From: Fragum whitleyi
Taxonomy: Eukaryota; Mollusca; Bivalvia; Cardiida; Cardiidae
Reading direction: 5' to 3'
Assembly (NCBI GenBank): GCA_948146395.1
Contig: OX411543.1
Location: forward strand, 27,606,026-27,670,025
Length of the DNA stretch: 64,000 nucleotides
Positions within the stretch are counted from its first letter, which is position 1. Each line of letters starts with the position of its first letter. This document shows, piece by piece, positions 12,434 through 23,650 of the stretch. The notes beneath the pieces are model-generated. The model worked only from the letters and a program-made list of their open reading frames with translations, searched no databases and was not told where the DNA came from. Position numbers and translations under genes: made by a program.

Positions 12434-12694
12434 TGTGACCCGTCACGCGAAAAAGGATCATCTGGTTAGTGCGTAAAGTGTCGACCCTAGTCAGACTGCG
12501 CGGAGTGCGCAGACTGACTTGGGTCGAAACTTTTTGCACCGTGCTTATTTTCTTAGGCTAGAATGATCAATCTACCTTCCAGTGAAAGAATTTTTGAAAT
12601 GCGTCTTCTGGTTGACCTAAGCTGGATCAAATCTCTTTTTCAATAATTCATTTTACAGAATTCCCGGATGGTCCCTTTTCGCGTGACAGTTCAT
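12434..12694. repeat. Family B hairpin element
   Basis: Ends TGTGACCCGTCACGCGAAAA and TCCCTTTTCGCGTGACAGTT. Central hairpin: CGACCCTAGTCAGACTGCGC pairs with CAGACTGACTTGGGTCG. Confidence 0.85.
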
Positions 12695-12767
12695 ATAAAA
12701 ATATTTTTTTTTTCACTCGAAAAGAAGAAAAATGTATTCTCCGAAACACTCATTATACCCCAAAAAC

Positions 12768-12990
12768 TATGTTGGGGCTATATAGTAGTCACCTCGGCCA
12801 TTGGTCCGTCCGTCTCTAAGTTTTTCGTGTCCGCTCAATTTTAAGCGATTACAAGACAGATTTCATTTAAACTTTACAGATGGGATTTTATACGGTCCAC
12901 AGAGTTTTGACACAGTTATGGCCGTTTGATCAAAAATAGCATTTCACTGAGGGCAGACACTTGTAGGTGTGCTAGTCCACTTTGCGACAA
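12768..12990. repeat. Interspersed repeat with GTCCGTCCGTC motif
   Basis: TATGTTGGGGCTATATAGTA, GGTCCGTCCGTCT, then GCGATTACAAGACAG and GGTGTGCTAGTCCACTTTGC. I associate this layout with a dispersed repeat common in bivalve sequence, from general familiarity rather than a search. Confidence 0.4.
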
Positions 12991-13224
12991 TTCTAGTTGT
13001 GATAAGCAATAGCTATATGTGTTTTTTTTTAAATTCATTTTTCATTTATAACTATGTATTTTATTTCACTTCTTTTTATCTGATTTATTTATTCATTTAT
13101 TCGTTTTATTTTCATTACCATTGAAAAATTTATTTACATTACTTATTTATAAAGTTTGCTTATTTTCTCGAACTAAAAAAAACAAACAAAAAAAAAAAAA
13201 CATGCAAGATGAAAACATTCGAGT

Positions 13225-13480
13225 AACATTTCCAGGGCCCCGTTTAACTGTGCTTCTTACAAAAACATTAATCGTAAGTCAAAATTATAAATCGTACGTT
13301 AGTACCTGGTGTATTCATTTATCGTTAGATTCTGCCTTGCAATATATCATTGGAATCGTCTTCTAAAGACGACTCCAATGAGAAGATGCATGGTATAATT
13401 CTATATTTAGCAACAACTGTAGAAGCCCCTTTAACGTTTGACTTACCCCAAAAATGATCGTAAGATGTTTAGTAAAACAG
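13225..13480. repeat. Family K element, copy 1
   Basis: Central palindrome ATTGGAATCGTCTTCTAAAG with its complement, flanked by ATCGTAAGTCAAAA and GATCGTAAGATGTTTAGTAA. The same order is seen at 47305-47550. Confidence 0.7.
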
Positions 13481-13514
13481 GCTCAAGAAACCCATTTGGA
13501 TAGCTTTGGTGAAA

Positions 13515-13850
13515 TGGAGATAGAGGATAATCGTTTATTTCACTGTAAGATCGAAGCTCGAAATTAAATATTAATCGATCTCTCTTGAAAACAAACGATT
13601 ATTCCATTTCTTTATTGCAAAAATGAGACAAAATGTGAAATTTCTAGGACATAATTTCGTAAAGCGCGTCATATGCACGTGATTGCTAAGTAACGTTCGT
13701 TGGGACGTCACTCATTTCGCCCCGTATAGATGACGTCAGATAGGGTAAAATGCACAAAAGCATGGTATAAGTTTTTGATAATTTCCCTGCTTTTGCGGTG
13801 AGATTATCAAGTGATAATCTACCGTTATATCCGATAAACCACAAAAAAGC
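13515..13850. repeat. Family H element, copy 1
   Basis: Inverted copy of 26070-26480. Shared blocks: GAGGATAATCGTTT, GAGACAAAATGTGAAATTTC, GCACGTGATTGCTA, ATGACGTCAGATAG and GCTTTTGCGGTGAGATTATC. Confidence 0.7.
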
Positions 13851-14446
13851 ATTAAAGAAATATGGTTACTTTATTCTGAACCTTTCTTACATTCTGAATG
13901 CATGGTTGGTTTAAAAAATCACATAGTTTCAATTTTCTTTTAAGCTATACGTAAATACAAAAATGAATCGAGTAATGGAAAGAATTGTTTCTTTCGAACA
14001 AGATTTAATATAATACACTCTATTTAAATTTTATGAGTAAAATGCCTTAACCAAATCAGCATGTCAAATTGATTTCTTCCTCTTTATAATTTAGGAACTT
14101 TAAAAGAGATAGTTATTCATTTCACAAATTTTAACAGATCTATACATGTTTATCAATCAAAACTGATATAAAATCACTGAAGTAGAGGATTTACCATCAT
14201 GTACGATACGAAGGACCACTGACTCTAATTGAGATATAAAGTTGACAATTTTATTGGGTAGAAATAAAGATAATAAACATGTTTCGGGAATAAAAAGTGA
14301 AATCGGAGAAAGTAACAGATTTTTATGGGTTTACAATTCATGGCAAAGCGAAAAGTCCGATTTTTTTAAGTATCCATTTTGATAAAAGTGCTTAAATGAA
14401 AAAATAGATAGTGCTATTTTCATTCCAACCATACGTTGAAGGTACC

Positions 14447-14715
14447 AACTCCCATTACGCAATTTACGCAAGTGCGTAAAAGAAATAATCATCTGTTGAA
14501 AAATATCGTTGATGAATGATCACAACATCGAAACTACAGCTTATTCAAGCTGTAGTTAAGATGTTTTGATTTTTCACCAAAGCTCAAATCATTAAAGCGG
14601 ACGTAGGGCATTTATCTTTTGTCACAATCCGCGTATCGCCTTTATCCTTTATATACTTTGGTTGTCGCCTTCTGAGTGCGTATAAATTCCAAAGTCCTAG
14701 ATACGCCTATTGGTA
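14447..14715. repeat. Family J element, copy 1
   Basis: Core hairpin ACTACAGCTTATTCAAGCTG, with flanks GCGTAAAAGAAATAAT and GGGCATTTATCTTTTGTCAC. Relatives at 41205-41492 and 61598-61862. Confidence 0.65.
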
Positions 14716-15019
14716 CTGAAATAAATTGTCCTGTTGAGACAGTGGTGGATCCAAAGGGGGTTTGGGGGGTTCGAACGAACCCCCTCTGCATACAAATTAC
14801 AAAGTAAAACAGTTAATACTGGGAACTATTGTTTCAAATATACGTATGTACAAACCTCGTTTTGAATTAAGTTGCTGTAACATCGGTTAAATGGTTAAAT
14901 GTCCCAACAACAAGTTTGAACCAAATTTGCCTTCAAAACAGCATAAGAACTTCCAAAGTTTGATTTATGGAGACAGGAGAACTGTCGGAAGATCCATTTT
15001 TATTCCTAGTCATTTAGTC

Positions 15020-15053
<34 letters not shown>

Positions 15054-15078
15054 TTTGCAGAAGCGTAAAGTAGGTGGT

Positions 15079-15113
<35 letters not shown>

Positions 15114-15179
15114 GGGGGGGGGGGGCAAAACATTTTTTTAAATTGACAGTTCACAGTTTTCTTCTTTCATCTAATAACT
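14716..15179. repeat. Poly-T / poly-G low-complexity stretch
   Basis: Two T runs at 15023-15050 and 15080-15112, the second followed by about 13 G. Otherwise AT-rich with no gene. Run lengths may be assembly-limited. Confidence 0.7.
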
Positions 15180-15455
15180 TTACAAAATAATCGTGTGAAA
15201 ACATGCCATATGATTTTTTTATGATTTAACGTGGATATTTTTAGATCAATGACATAATGCGGTTATTTTTAAAAAGCACGGCGAAAAACTTGTACTTCTG
15301 TAAGAACCATCGAATAAAACAATGCTAACAAAACTATAAGATAAATATAATACGAACTTAGTGTATTGCATCTCGGCAGAGCCTCGACAATTATCGATTC
15401 CCCCAACCTCGTTAGATATTTGTTTACATACAATACACTAAGTACGTATTATATA
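15180..15455. repeat. Family E hairpin element
   Basis: ATAAATATAATACGAACTTA ... ACACTAAGTACGTATTATAT form the inner arms around CTCGGCAGAGCCTCGACAAT. An outer tail with CGTGGATATTTTTAGATCAA also occurs in the copy at 18880. Family C copy 15456 follows immediately. Confidence 0.75.
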
Positions 15456-15565
15456 TGAGCCTGTGCGTGAAATTTCCAACAATTTTGAATGTGCGCAAAG
15501 TAAACACTCTGGTCAGCCTGTGCATCTGCACAGTCTGTCCAGAGTCTTTACTTTACGTTTTGTAG
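15456..15565. repeat. Family C hairpin element, partial
   Basis: GAGCCTGTGCGTGAAATTTC, then GTCAGCCTGTGCATCTGCAC at the hairpin centre. The second arm stops early. Confidence 0.65.
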
Positions 15566-15749
15566 ATAGAAAAGGCTGCGTTCACATAAAAGTATACGAT
15601 ATACGAAATGCTGAATACGGTTTTCGCTACACGGTATTCGCTATACGCTATACGGGCACGGCGGTTGACATTGGCAGCACGCGCATTCAATGCTTTCCTT
15701 TCGTGAGAATGATAGATACTTGTAAAAGATTACTTATCTTTGCTTTTAT

Positions 15750-15832
15750 TACAGTTAGTTACATCGTGAAGTTGACAATCATCTCTATCAAAACTGCTCT
15801 GAACCGCTCTCTCAGCGTTCCATTACGAATGC
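15750..15832. repeat. Family D terminal fragment
   Basis: ACAGTTAGTTACATCGTGAA followed by CTCTATCAAAACTGCTCTGA is the family D left end; it breaks off into a SINE fragment. Confidence 0.55.
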
Positions 15833-15915
15833 TTCGGGTTCGATTCCTGACGGCGAAACTCATCCTTTGCTACTATTTGTCTTACACCTATGGGTTGATA
15901 ATCTTTAAAAATCAT
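15833..15915 (+). mobile_element. SINE fragment
   Basis: TTCGGGTTCGATTCCTGACG is a tRNA-type B box, followed by TCCTTTGCTAC and ACACCTATGGGTTGATAATC, which matches the body of the SINE at 20342-20625 read in reverse. Confidence 0.6.
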
Positions 15916-16209
15916 TTATCTTACTTATATTTCAATAAGAAAACCCAATAAACTTGTGAAAATCTAAACTCGGACCAGAAAAACCGATTGTCATACACTG
16001 CACGCTGAACGAAAATCGAACATGTACGATTCCCACTAAACTCTACTACACGCACCTATACGCGTCTATACGACCTTTCGATTAGTACCTTCTTGTGTGA
16101 CACTTTAAAAGGAAATCATAGTGTTTGATTTTAACTATTCGCGTACATTGAAAAACATTCAGCGTATACCCGAATAGTCTATTCCTATGTGAACTCTGCC
16201 TTAGGCCTC
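15916..16209. other. No feature seen
   Basis: Unremarkable AT-rich sequence between two SINE fragments. Confidence 0.4.
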
Positions 16210-16362
16210 AATGTATTTGAAGACCATCAGGAAATTCTATTATCAACCCATTGGTGAGAGACAAATAGTCGGAAAGAATGAGTGCCGCCGTTGGGGATCG
16301 AACCCGGGACCTCTAGATTGACAGTCCGACGCGCTACCAACTGCGCTATGACGGCGCTTTCA
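16210..16362 (-). mobile_element. tRNA-derived SINE, 3'-truncated
   Basis: On the minus strand ATAGCGCAGTTGGTAGCGCG (A box) and GGGTTCGATCCCCAACGGCG (B box) form a nearly complete tRNA-like fold. The following body with CTCTCACCAATGGGTTGATA is shared with the SINE at 20342. That body is why I call this a SINE and not a functional tRNA gene. Confidence 0.65.
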
Positions 16363-17514
16363 ATTGGAAGAAAAACAAGTGTAACATATATACCTTTTGA
16401 CTTAACTATCAAATATCTAAAAATTAATATTGCAGTCATTATCAATTTAATGTTAATGTAACCTTTTGCATATAAATCCTGCTCCATCAGACTTTAGTCT
16501 TTGTCCTACTTTATCATCCAATCAGGATGCTGGATTTTTAAATTTTTTGATGGTTTATTTTCCATAAACTACCCAGCTAAGGTTTATTTTGATCATTATT
16601 TCATTTAAACGTCAAGGTTTATTTGTTATTCCAAGCATGCGTACATACTAAACTCTACCCCCTCATTAATATGCAGCGAGCACATGAAAAGTAAAGGAGA
16701 AAAACGTAATTCACGTGCATATGATGCATTCCCCACATTCTACACTGATTTGGACCTGGTTGGGTGTGACATGGCCTGACGTTTTGTTTGCATGTGGTTT
16801 CAACCTTATTACAGTTATATCGCAATGACTTGCGTACCTGCCCATGGTTGGGTCGCTTACTAAACTTTTATGAACATTTTTGCTTCTGTATGTAGCTAGA
16901 AACTTTTTTATAGTTTAATTAATGAAATATCTATGTCTATGTGTGAACAGATTAGTATACCATAGGTAGATTTTGTGTGGTGAACCGTGAAATCTACTTT
17001 TAACCGTTAGATTTTCATTAAAAAATTAACAATTTATCTTCAAAGGAAAGTTATTGCTAGTCTGTTATCGCAAGGTTTACTCACTATATGTACTGAAGGG
17101 ATCAGGTTAAATTCCTATCATGTGATGCTTAGATATACCCGATATATCCATGGTAATGGAGTCGGCACCTACGTCAGAGCTCAGTATTGAACATACACCG
17201 TAGACCTTTCTCTGACAATGACCATATTTGAGTTGGTGTTATATATGAACAAATTTGTTGATTAACAATTACTGGCACATCTTATCGAATTTAATATATA
17301 CAATCATTTAATGACATCTGATACCGTAAATCGTTTATTCTTGCGAAAGTTCTTGTAATACAGAGTGGACACATATCGTATGTTCGTTCATCTACAGAAC
17401 GGAGGTGATTGTCAGGTCAATAAAAACAAACAATACTGCATCTTTTATCATCGGTAAAACCTTTTTAGAAAGCCTCGGTATTTACGTGCATATTTCAACA
17501 ATACCATATTTGGA
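16363..17514. other. No gene or clear repeat seen
   Basis: AT-rich sequence without recognisable frames, hairpins or copies of the window's repeat families. Confidence 0.4.
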
Positions 17515-18085
17515 AAGAGGGGGCGTTCACCTTTAATGAATTCAACCGGCTTATTCCGTGTAAATCGAGCGAAATGCTGTCAATCATACTAAGCGCGGGA
17601 AAAAGACTAAGTCAGTTAAACGCTAATAATTGAAAATTAAACGATTTAAACAGCCTCAGTCGGTCGCTACGCTCCCTCCTTTCGGCTGTTTAAATCGTTT
17701 AATTTTCAATTATTAGCGTTTAACTATTACTTATTCATCGACATATCGATGCGAGAATGATATTATCTTATAAACAACGAAGATGAATTCCACTTCTTCC
17801 TTACAGGGAAAAATCCGGAGGCGGAGCCCGAGAATCTTGCTTTGCATATGACTTACCCCCTCTATCAGACTGTATTCACAGACAAATAAACGCAAAAATG
17901 AAATTATATACATTAAAACAATTCTGAAATCAGTTTTATTACCCTTTTCTGGGTGTAAAATAGTGAAATTTCATTTAATATTTAATACATGAGAAGTGAT
18001 ATTGACGCGTGGAGAATTTCACTGAAAGCGAAACGCGTCATTTAGCACGTTGGTAATGTGACGCCAAAAGCATAAACGTTCCCGC
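17515..18085. repeat. Family F element with long hairpin
   Basis: TTAAACGCTAATAATTGAAA at 17617-17636 pairs with the complementary segment ending near 17722, giving arms of about 48 bp. The GGCGGAGCCCGAG block and GAAAGCGAAACGCGTCATTT with AACGTT follow. It may be two nested elements. Confidence 0.65.
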
Positions 18086-18879
18086 TAAAGATGACGTGGA
18101 ATAAAAGGAAAAAAATGGACGGAGATATATGTGTCATTGTAAAACACTTGACAAATGAACTTTTTTGCGAATAAAGTCTTGGGTAGTTTCTTCTTATTTC
18201 ATTATACGTTTTACGCAATCGTGTTGTAATGTTCTACACAATTTAGAGTAATGCTAATTTCTTCTAATTCTATAATAAAATAAAATGATTTGTATTGTAT
18301 TGTAATTCTGCCGTATAATTACATATTAAAACTTGGAAAAGGATTTCATAGGCTAGCTATCTGATGTTCGATTAGTAATTTAACAAAGTAACCAGGGTTT
18401 GTTTGAAAACTGATGCAAATCGCTGTTTGTAATTTCTGGCTAGATTTACGCTAGATAATAGGTCCCCTCTTTCAACTAAACACGAAACACAGAAAATGGA
18501 ATTATTCAAACATTTTAACGTGGGTCCTTAAAGAAAAAATAAATCCGTTTCATGTGATAAAATGCTAGGCCCTCTTCAGACTAAGAGAATTGTGATTCTT
18601 TGCTCACGAAAGACTGTCTTGATCAATAAAGATAATGTGTATAATGATTAATAATTAGATCATTTTAAACAACCATCTTAGGCGAAATTTGCTATGGTTA
18701 AAAAGTGTACTCAGAGAAACGCCAAAAATTATCAGTCAGCGGAGGGGTGGGTGGGGTGGGGTGGGGTGGGGGGGGTTACTCTATCTTCTATAACGCAGCC
18801 GTCTCTTTAAAAGATTGGTGGAAACACTCGAGAGCCTATAACGTTAGACTCTCTGTGGAAAAAATAGGTCTATACTAAT
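18086..18879. other. No gene seen; (GGGGT)n tract
   Basis: AT-rich apart from a GGGGT-rich tract at 18741-18776, which has G runs able to form a quadruplex in principle. No transcription unit recognised. Confidence 0.5.
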
Positions 18880-19165
18880 ATCCGTGTGATAACACCAAAT
18901 ATGATATTTTTGGTATCACGTGGATATTTTTAGGAAACTGACATAATGCGGTTATTTTTAGAAACTTTCATTTCTGTTAGAAACATCGACTAAAACAAGA
19001 CTAATGGATGTTATAAGATAAATATAATGCGCATCTAGTGTATTGTATGAAAAATATCTAACTCGGCCGTGGGAATTGATAATTGTCTCGGCAGAGCCTC
19101 GACAATTATCAATTCCCCCAACCTCGTTAGATATTTTTTTTCATACAAAACACGAATTACGTATT
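18880..19165. repeat. Family E hairpin element
   Basis: ATCCGTGTGATAACACCAAA at the outer end, ATAAATATAATGCGCATCTA, hairpin GATAATTGTCTCGGCAGAGC with its complement, and CAAAACACGAATTACGTATT. Confidence 0.8.
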
Positions 19166-19617
19166 ATAAATAACCACTTCTGTATTTTTGATATCAGGTC
19201 CTCCCTCACAGTTAAAATTTACTTGTTCAAACTTTATATGTTTAATTTATTCAACCCATGCTTTTACTCAAACGTGTATAAATCTTTTTTCAAACACTTG
19301 TTCAAAACAGTTAAAATTCCAACCGGCCAACGCATAACAAAAAAATTTGACGCATGAAGGGTAACTTTGAGACTCTTTTGATTTTGATATTTTTGTATTA
19401 CTTTTATTCTATTTTAACCAAAACTACTTTTTTCGTGCCCGGTATTCATTCGCTAATTGACGTGGACAGTAAATTACGGAGATTATCTGTTTGAATTAGA
19501 GAATTAAACGTCTGCTGTTGTACCGTTCCGGAAATTGCTAGAACATTTAATTCTCTCCATCAGATATGTATCTAACGATATTAGCTCATTCTAGATGGTA
19601 TTCTTGACAAAACGACA

Positions 19618-19752
19618 ACAACCCTACGTTCAGGTTGATAAAACGGTGCAAATGTTTGCCACCTTATACCCATCTTTGCACAAACACTTGCGTGCAAAGC
19701 GGGGTATCATTTTCAAGCAGCTTCACCGTTTTCTCACCCTGAACGCAGGGCT
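19618..19752. repeat. Family A hairpin element
   Basis: CCCTACGTTCAGGTTGATAA and ACCGTTTTCTCACCCTGAAC arms. Core ACACTTGCGTGCAAAGCGGG. More diverged than other copies. Confidence 0.75.
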
Positions 19753-20213
19753 AAACTTCGCCCGTCAAACCGTGAATAGATATCTTTCTGTCGTTAAATA
19801 CTTGTACTTTGAATATATAATTCATTTTGACATATAAAGAATAAAGTAACATAATATTCTAGAACAGGTTTAAGCCATTTCATTGAATGGATCATTACAA
19901 AATTTGCTGGAGATAGAAAAAATGTCCCACAATGCATTATTCAACGACTTGCCGAGCTGGCTAATTGATTAATGAAATACAGATGCATATCAAACTAACA
20001 TATGAGATAGCTGTTTACAGTGCCATCATCTTGATTGATTGACGCGGCTAACCAATCGCAACAGGCTTTCAATTAGTAGACGGTAATCAGACCTCCTACT
20101 CATGTGGCTCGGTTACACGTGACGATAAAAACTCTTTGGGAGACGAAATTTTATAAAATTGTTTACAGTCCATAGACGATTTTATCTTTAAACAAAGAAT
20201 AAGAGCACGTAAG

Positions 20214-20647
20214 CCAGTCCTGCGTTCAGAAAAATCACAATGTGGTAAACTGTTTGCAAAATTATACCCCGCTTTGCACCCGCACTTGCGTGCACAGCGG
20301 GGTATAATTTGCACACAGTTTGACAAATTTTCTTATCCTGATTTGTTTGTTTGTTTGTTTGTTGGAATGGGTTTTACGCCGCTTTCAACAATTTCGCAGT
20401 TATATCGCGGCGGCCGGAGCACCTAACAATGGATTCCTGGTATCTCTTTCACCTGTACTACCATTACACCCTTTCCTAGCCTCTGACTGCTATCTCACAT
20501 AGGTTTACGATTATCTACCCATTGGTGAGAGACAAACGTCGGAAAGGATATTTGCCACCGGGGATCGAACCCACGACTTCCAGATTGGAAGTCTTATGCC
20601 TAACCAACTGCGCTATGGTGGCGGCTTCTTATCCTGAACGCAGGGCT
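20214..20647. repeat. Family A hairpin element interrupted by a SINE
   Basis: CAGTCCTGCGTTCAGAAAAA on the left, core CGCACTTGCGTGCACAGCGG, and ATCCTGAACGCAGGGCTG on the right. The right arm is split by the SINE at 20342-20625. Confidence 0.8.
20342..20625 (-). mobile_element. tRNA-derived SINE nested in hairpin element
   Basis: Minus strand: head ATAGCGCAGTTGGTTAGGCA and GTGGGTTCGATCCCCGGTGG, body CGACGTTTGTCTCTCACCAA, tail TTGAAAGCGGCGTAAAACCC then (CAAA)n-like repeats. TTCTTATCCTGA at 20330-20341 and 20626-20637 is a 12-bp target duplication made from the family A arm. The tail resembles MetaSINE-type 3' ends; that label is tentative. Confidence 0.82.
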
Positions 20648-21539
20648 GAATGCAAACAGCAGTTAACATGTTAAAATACTACTACAATAACTGAACTACA
20701 TGTAGCAACGCATTTGATTTATGATTCTTAACGAGGTATACTAAAAATTCCTTTTCTAAAAGTAGCCTATTACTAATATCATGAATATTGAAAATAAAAC
20801 AAAACTTATTTTATATGTTTTAGATTAAATCCTACAGATCACTGTTTTCTTAAAAGACCAACATTTTTACTAAATAAGTAATATAAAAATGGAATTCCTT
20901 TATTATATCTTCTTCATTAAAATTTCAATACATTGTATTTTGAATAAGCCAGGGGTGTTTTAACCGGCACCGTTGAATGGTTTGATTTCAACTGGTTGAT
21001 CGTAGTTTTCATAAAATACCCGAACAGTCTCAATTGCACTTATAAAAGTGTCAAATGGGCTAATTGAACAACAACATAAACACCACCACCACCACCACCA
21101 CAACAACAACAACAGCGCTGTTGTACATGATAGATCTTAGCATGGTGTATTGGTTTGAATATGATTACTGCTGCTTCAATCCGAGATTAAAGATCAAGTA
21201 TTCGCTCATTCGACGAATAGGTATAGCACAAAAAGCCTCATGACATAGCTTGATTTGTAAAAGAATTGAAATACATATTCCAATTAGCGAAGATCATTTT
21301 GAACAATTATAATATCAAATTGTATTAAAAGAAACATGAAATTTAATATTTTCAATTTTATACAAAATTTAAATGTGATATTTCCATGTATTAATTCTAC
21401 GAGCCAAGGTCTATTCCTGTATTATAGTTAAGGCTTGTGTATGAAGTCACTTGAAATCACTATTTCGTTCAGGAAAACTGTTAACAATAACAAAACATGA
21501 ACAAATGATATGATCCATGATCTTTGTCGTGGTAAAGCG
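20648..21539. other. No gene seen; (CAC/CAA)n tract
   Basis: AT-rich with a short ACCACC / AACAAC tract at 21075-21115. Nothing else recognised. Confidence 0.45.
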
Positions 21540-21865
21540 AAGCCTTTTTTGTCGTTGCACAAAGGTTAAGGTAGATCAGCTTTTATTTACCATTACTTAC
21601 CTCTATAGATAGTCGACATAAATAACTCGAACCCTTAAACCGTAGATTAGTTACCGAACCCTCGTAACTTCAGCTTGGACAAGCTAAAGTTACGAGGTTT
21701 TGGTAACCCAACAATAAAACGCGTTCACTTTCAATTGTTTTAGATACAGCAATTTGCACGCGTTTGAAATAAGTTGGCGACTGATTTCTGAAGAACCCAA
21801 AATATCGAAAAGTAAACTCGCCAAGTTACGTCACGGCTATGCCACGCCCAGCCAGTTGAATATTG
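21540..21865. repeat. Family G element, copy 1
   Basis: Central hairpin CTCGTAACTTCAGCTTGGAC with its complement. Flanks GTCGACATAAATAACTCGAA and AGTAAACTCGCCAAGTTACG recur in inverted order at 38292-38644. Confidence 0.75.
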
Positions 21866-23086
21866 ACGCAGAATACAGCATGCTGGAATTTGTAATCAAA
21901 ACATTTGATACAAAAAAGAACAGGCATGACGACAAATAACCTGGCGCCATCTTAAATTGAAAGCGAGGCTCTTATTCTCCGGAAACTCCCGAGTGGCACA
22001 TCGTTCATCTCGTGGCTTTTATTCAGATAAACTAATTACAGAGATTCACAATATTCAGGAAATAACACGGAATTGTGGTGCTCTTCCTGTTAACCCGCGT
22101 CCTTCTCTTTGCAACAGTTACCTTATCAGAATCATAGAATGGAACTGTTTTAATTTTGCACTCGTCCATATCTTATTTAAACATTTGATCATTAGAAAAA
22201 AAGCATTTCTACATGAGATGTTAAAATAATATCTAAAAAGAACAAATACAAAAATATATGTAAAATTGATGGGCATTGCAAAAGCCAGGGGAAAGCGTAA
22301 AAGGGTAACAAAAAGTGTCCAATTGCCAATATTTCCATAAAATCGCGTTTCCTTAGATTAAACGGGACCGGATAACATTGTGTTGATTTTAATTGATGGC
22401 TCAGCTTCCATTATTGGCAGAGAAAAACGCGATTCAACAGATTACAAATCAAACTTTAATGCCATTTATCATGATGACGGAGGGTACAATGGGGAAATTT
22501 ACGGTAATCAGTACACAGTATAGGGGACTGGTTACATTTGTAAAGTTTTCTGTCATACAAACAATTTACGGAGAAGAGCCACACGATGTTTTATTCTTAT
22601 TCGATTGACCGTAGAGAGTTACTGTCCGCGCATCATCATTTGCGCCCTTTCCCTTTTGCAGACGAGAGTTATGTATCATTTACTTTATTTTTCAGTAAGA
22701 AAACTGCTGCTTAGATCAATGACAAAATTGGTTTCAATAATCAAAACTGGTGTTATTGAAATTCCATTACTGCATTGGTGTTTTATTTATTTTCGTAATG
22801 AATTTTCTTATCAGTCCTTAAATATCATTATTAGTCATTGACCATTTAAAGCAGTTAAAGAAACTACGAAAATAAAACTTTGAAATCTTTTTATTTCTTT
22901 TTTCGCATTTTATTTAGATCTATTTAAATGTTGTTTCTAAGTGTAGATTATTATTAGTAGACCTATATAAGCACTTTTGTTATATTTGGATGTAATTGAA
23001 AAATTTTGGTTATGTTTACCAGTCACCAAAATTAAACAGAAGTGATGTTTGGGGCGAAAATAAGTCCGACATTCTATGACAAAGCA
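21866..23086. other. No gene seen
   Basis: Short open frames at 21957-22229, 22393-22608 and 22605-22841 show no domain, no splice context and no similarity I recognise. They could be chance. Confidence 0.4.
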
Positions 23087-23225
23087 AGCCTGCCTTGCGT
23101 TCAGGATCATCGAATGGGGCAAACAGTTTTTCAATTATACCCCGCTTTGCACGTGCGCATGCGTGCAAAGAGGGGTATAATTGGAAAACTGTTTGCATCG
23201 TTCGTTGATCCTGAACGCAGGGCTG
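23087..23225. repeat. Family A hairpin element
   Basis: Arms TTGCGTTCAGGATCATCGAA and GTTGATCCTGAACGCAGGGC. Core GCACGTGCGCATGCGTGCAA. Confidence 0.85.
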
Positions 23226-23518
23226 TTACAATATTATAAAACTCTTTGAACGGTAAGGGTTAGCGTTAACAATGAGAAAATATTAATTTAGGGATTCTTG
23301 CTCGTACTTAATGTCTGACATTGGTTTATTCAAAATAAGACATTGTCGGGACAAACGAGAGGGGTACTGGGAAATTAGGTTCTGGTACCCTGGACAATTC
23401 GTACATAGATCACGTTCAGACATTTTTGGCATTGTGTTCATCAATCTATCTCTTTCTTGTATATTTCATTGTTCGGAGAAAACGTTAGCAAAAGACGTCT
23501 TCATATGAAATGAACTGC

Positions 23519-23650
23519 AGTCCTGCGTTCAGGATGACGAAACGGTGCGAACTGTTTGTCATTTACACTCCGCTTTGCATTAACACTTGACCGCAAAGCG
23601 GGATCTAATTTGCAAACTGTTTGCACGTTTGGTCATCCTGAATGCGGGAC
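23519..23650. repeat. Family A hairpin element
   Basis: Arms CCTGCGTTCAGGATGACGAA and TTGGTCATCCTGAATGCGGG, only 294 bp after the previous copy and in tandem with it. Confidence 0.85.

Noticed and set aside
15463..15951. 162-codon plus frame, the longest in the window
   Set aside because: It runs across a family C fragment, a family D end and a SINE fragment, so the open frame is a chance product of repeats.
16288..16360. Functional tRNA gene (minus)
   Set aside because: The tRNA-like fold is followed by a SINE body shared with another locus, so it is a SINE head.
18741..18776. Telomere-like G-rich repeat
   Set aside because: The unit is GGGGT with irregular length, not the TTAGGG animal telomere unit, and it is very short.
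20545..20622. tRNA gene (minus)
   Set aside because: Head of a SINE with target duplication on both sides.
19618..23650. CRISPR-like regular repeats
   Set aside because: Copies are palindromic elements with irregular spacing, in a eukaryotic context.
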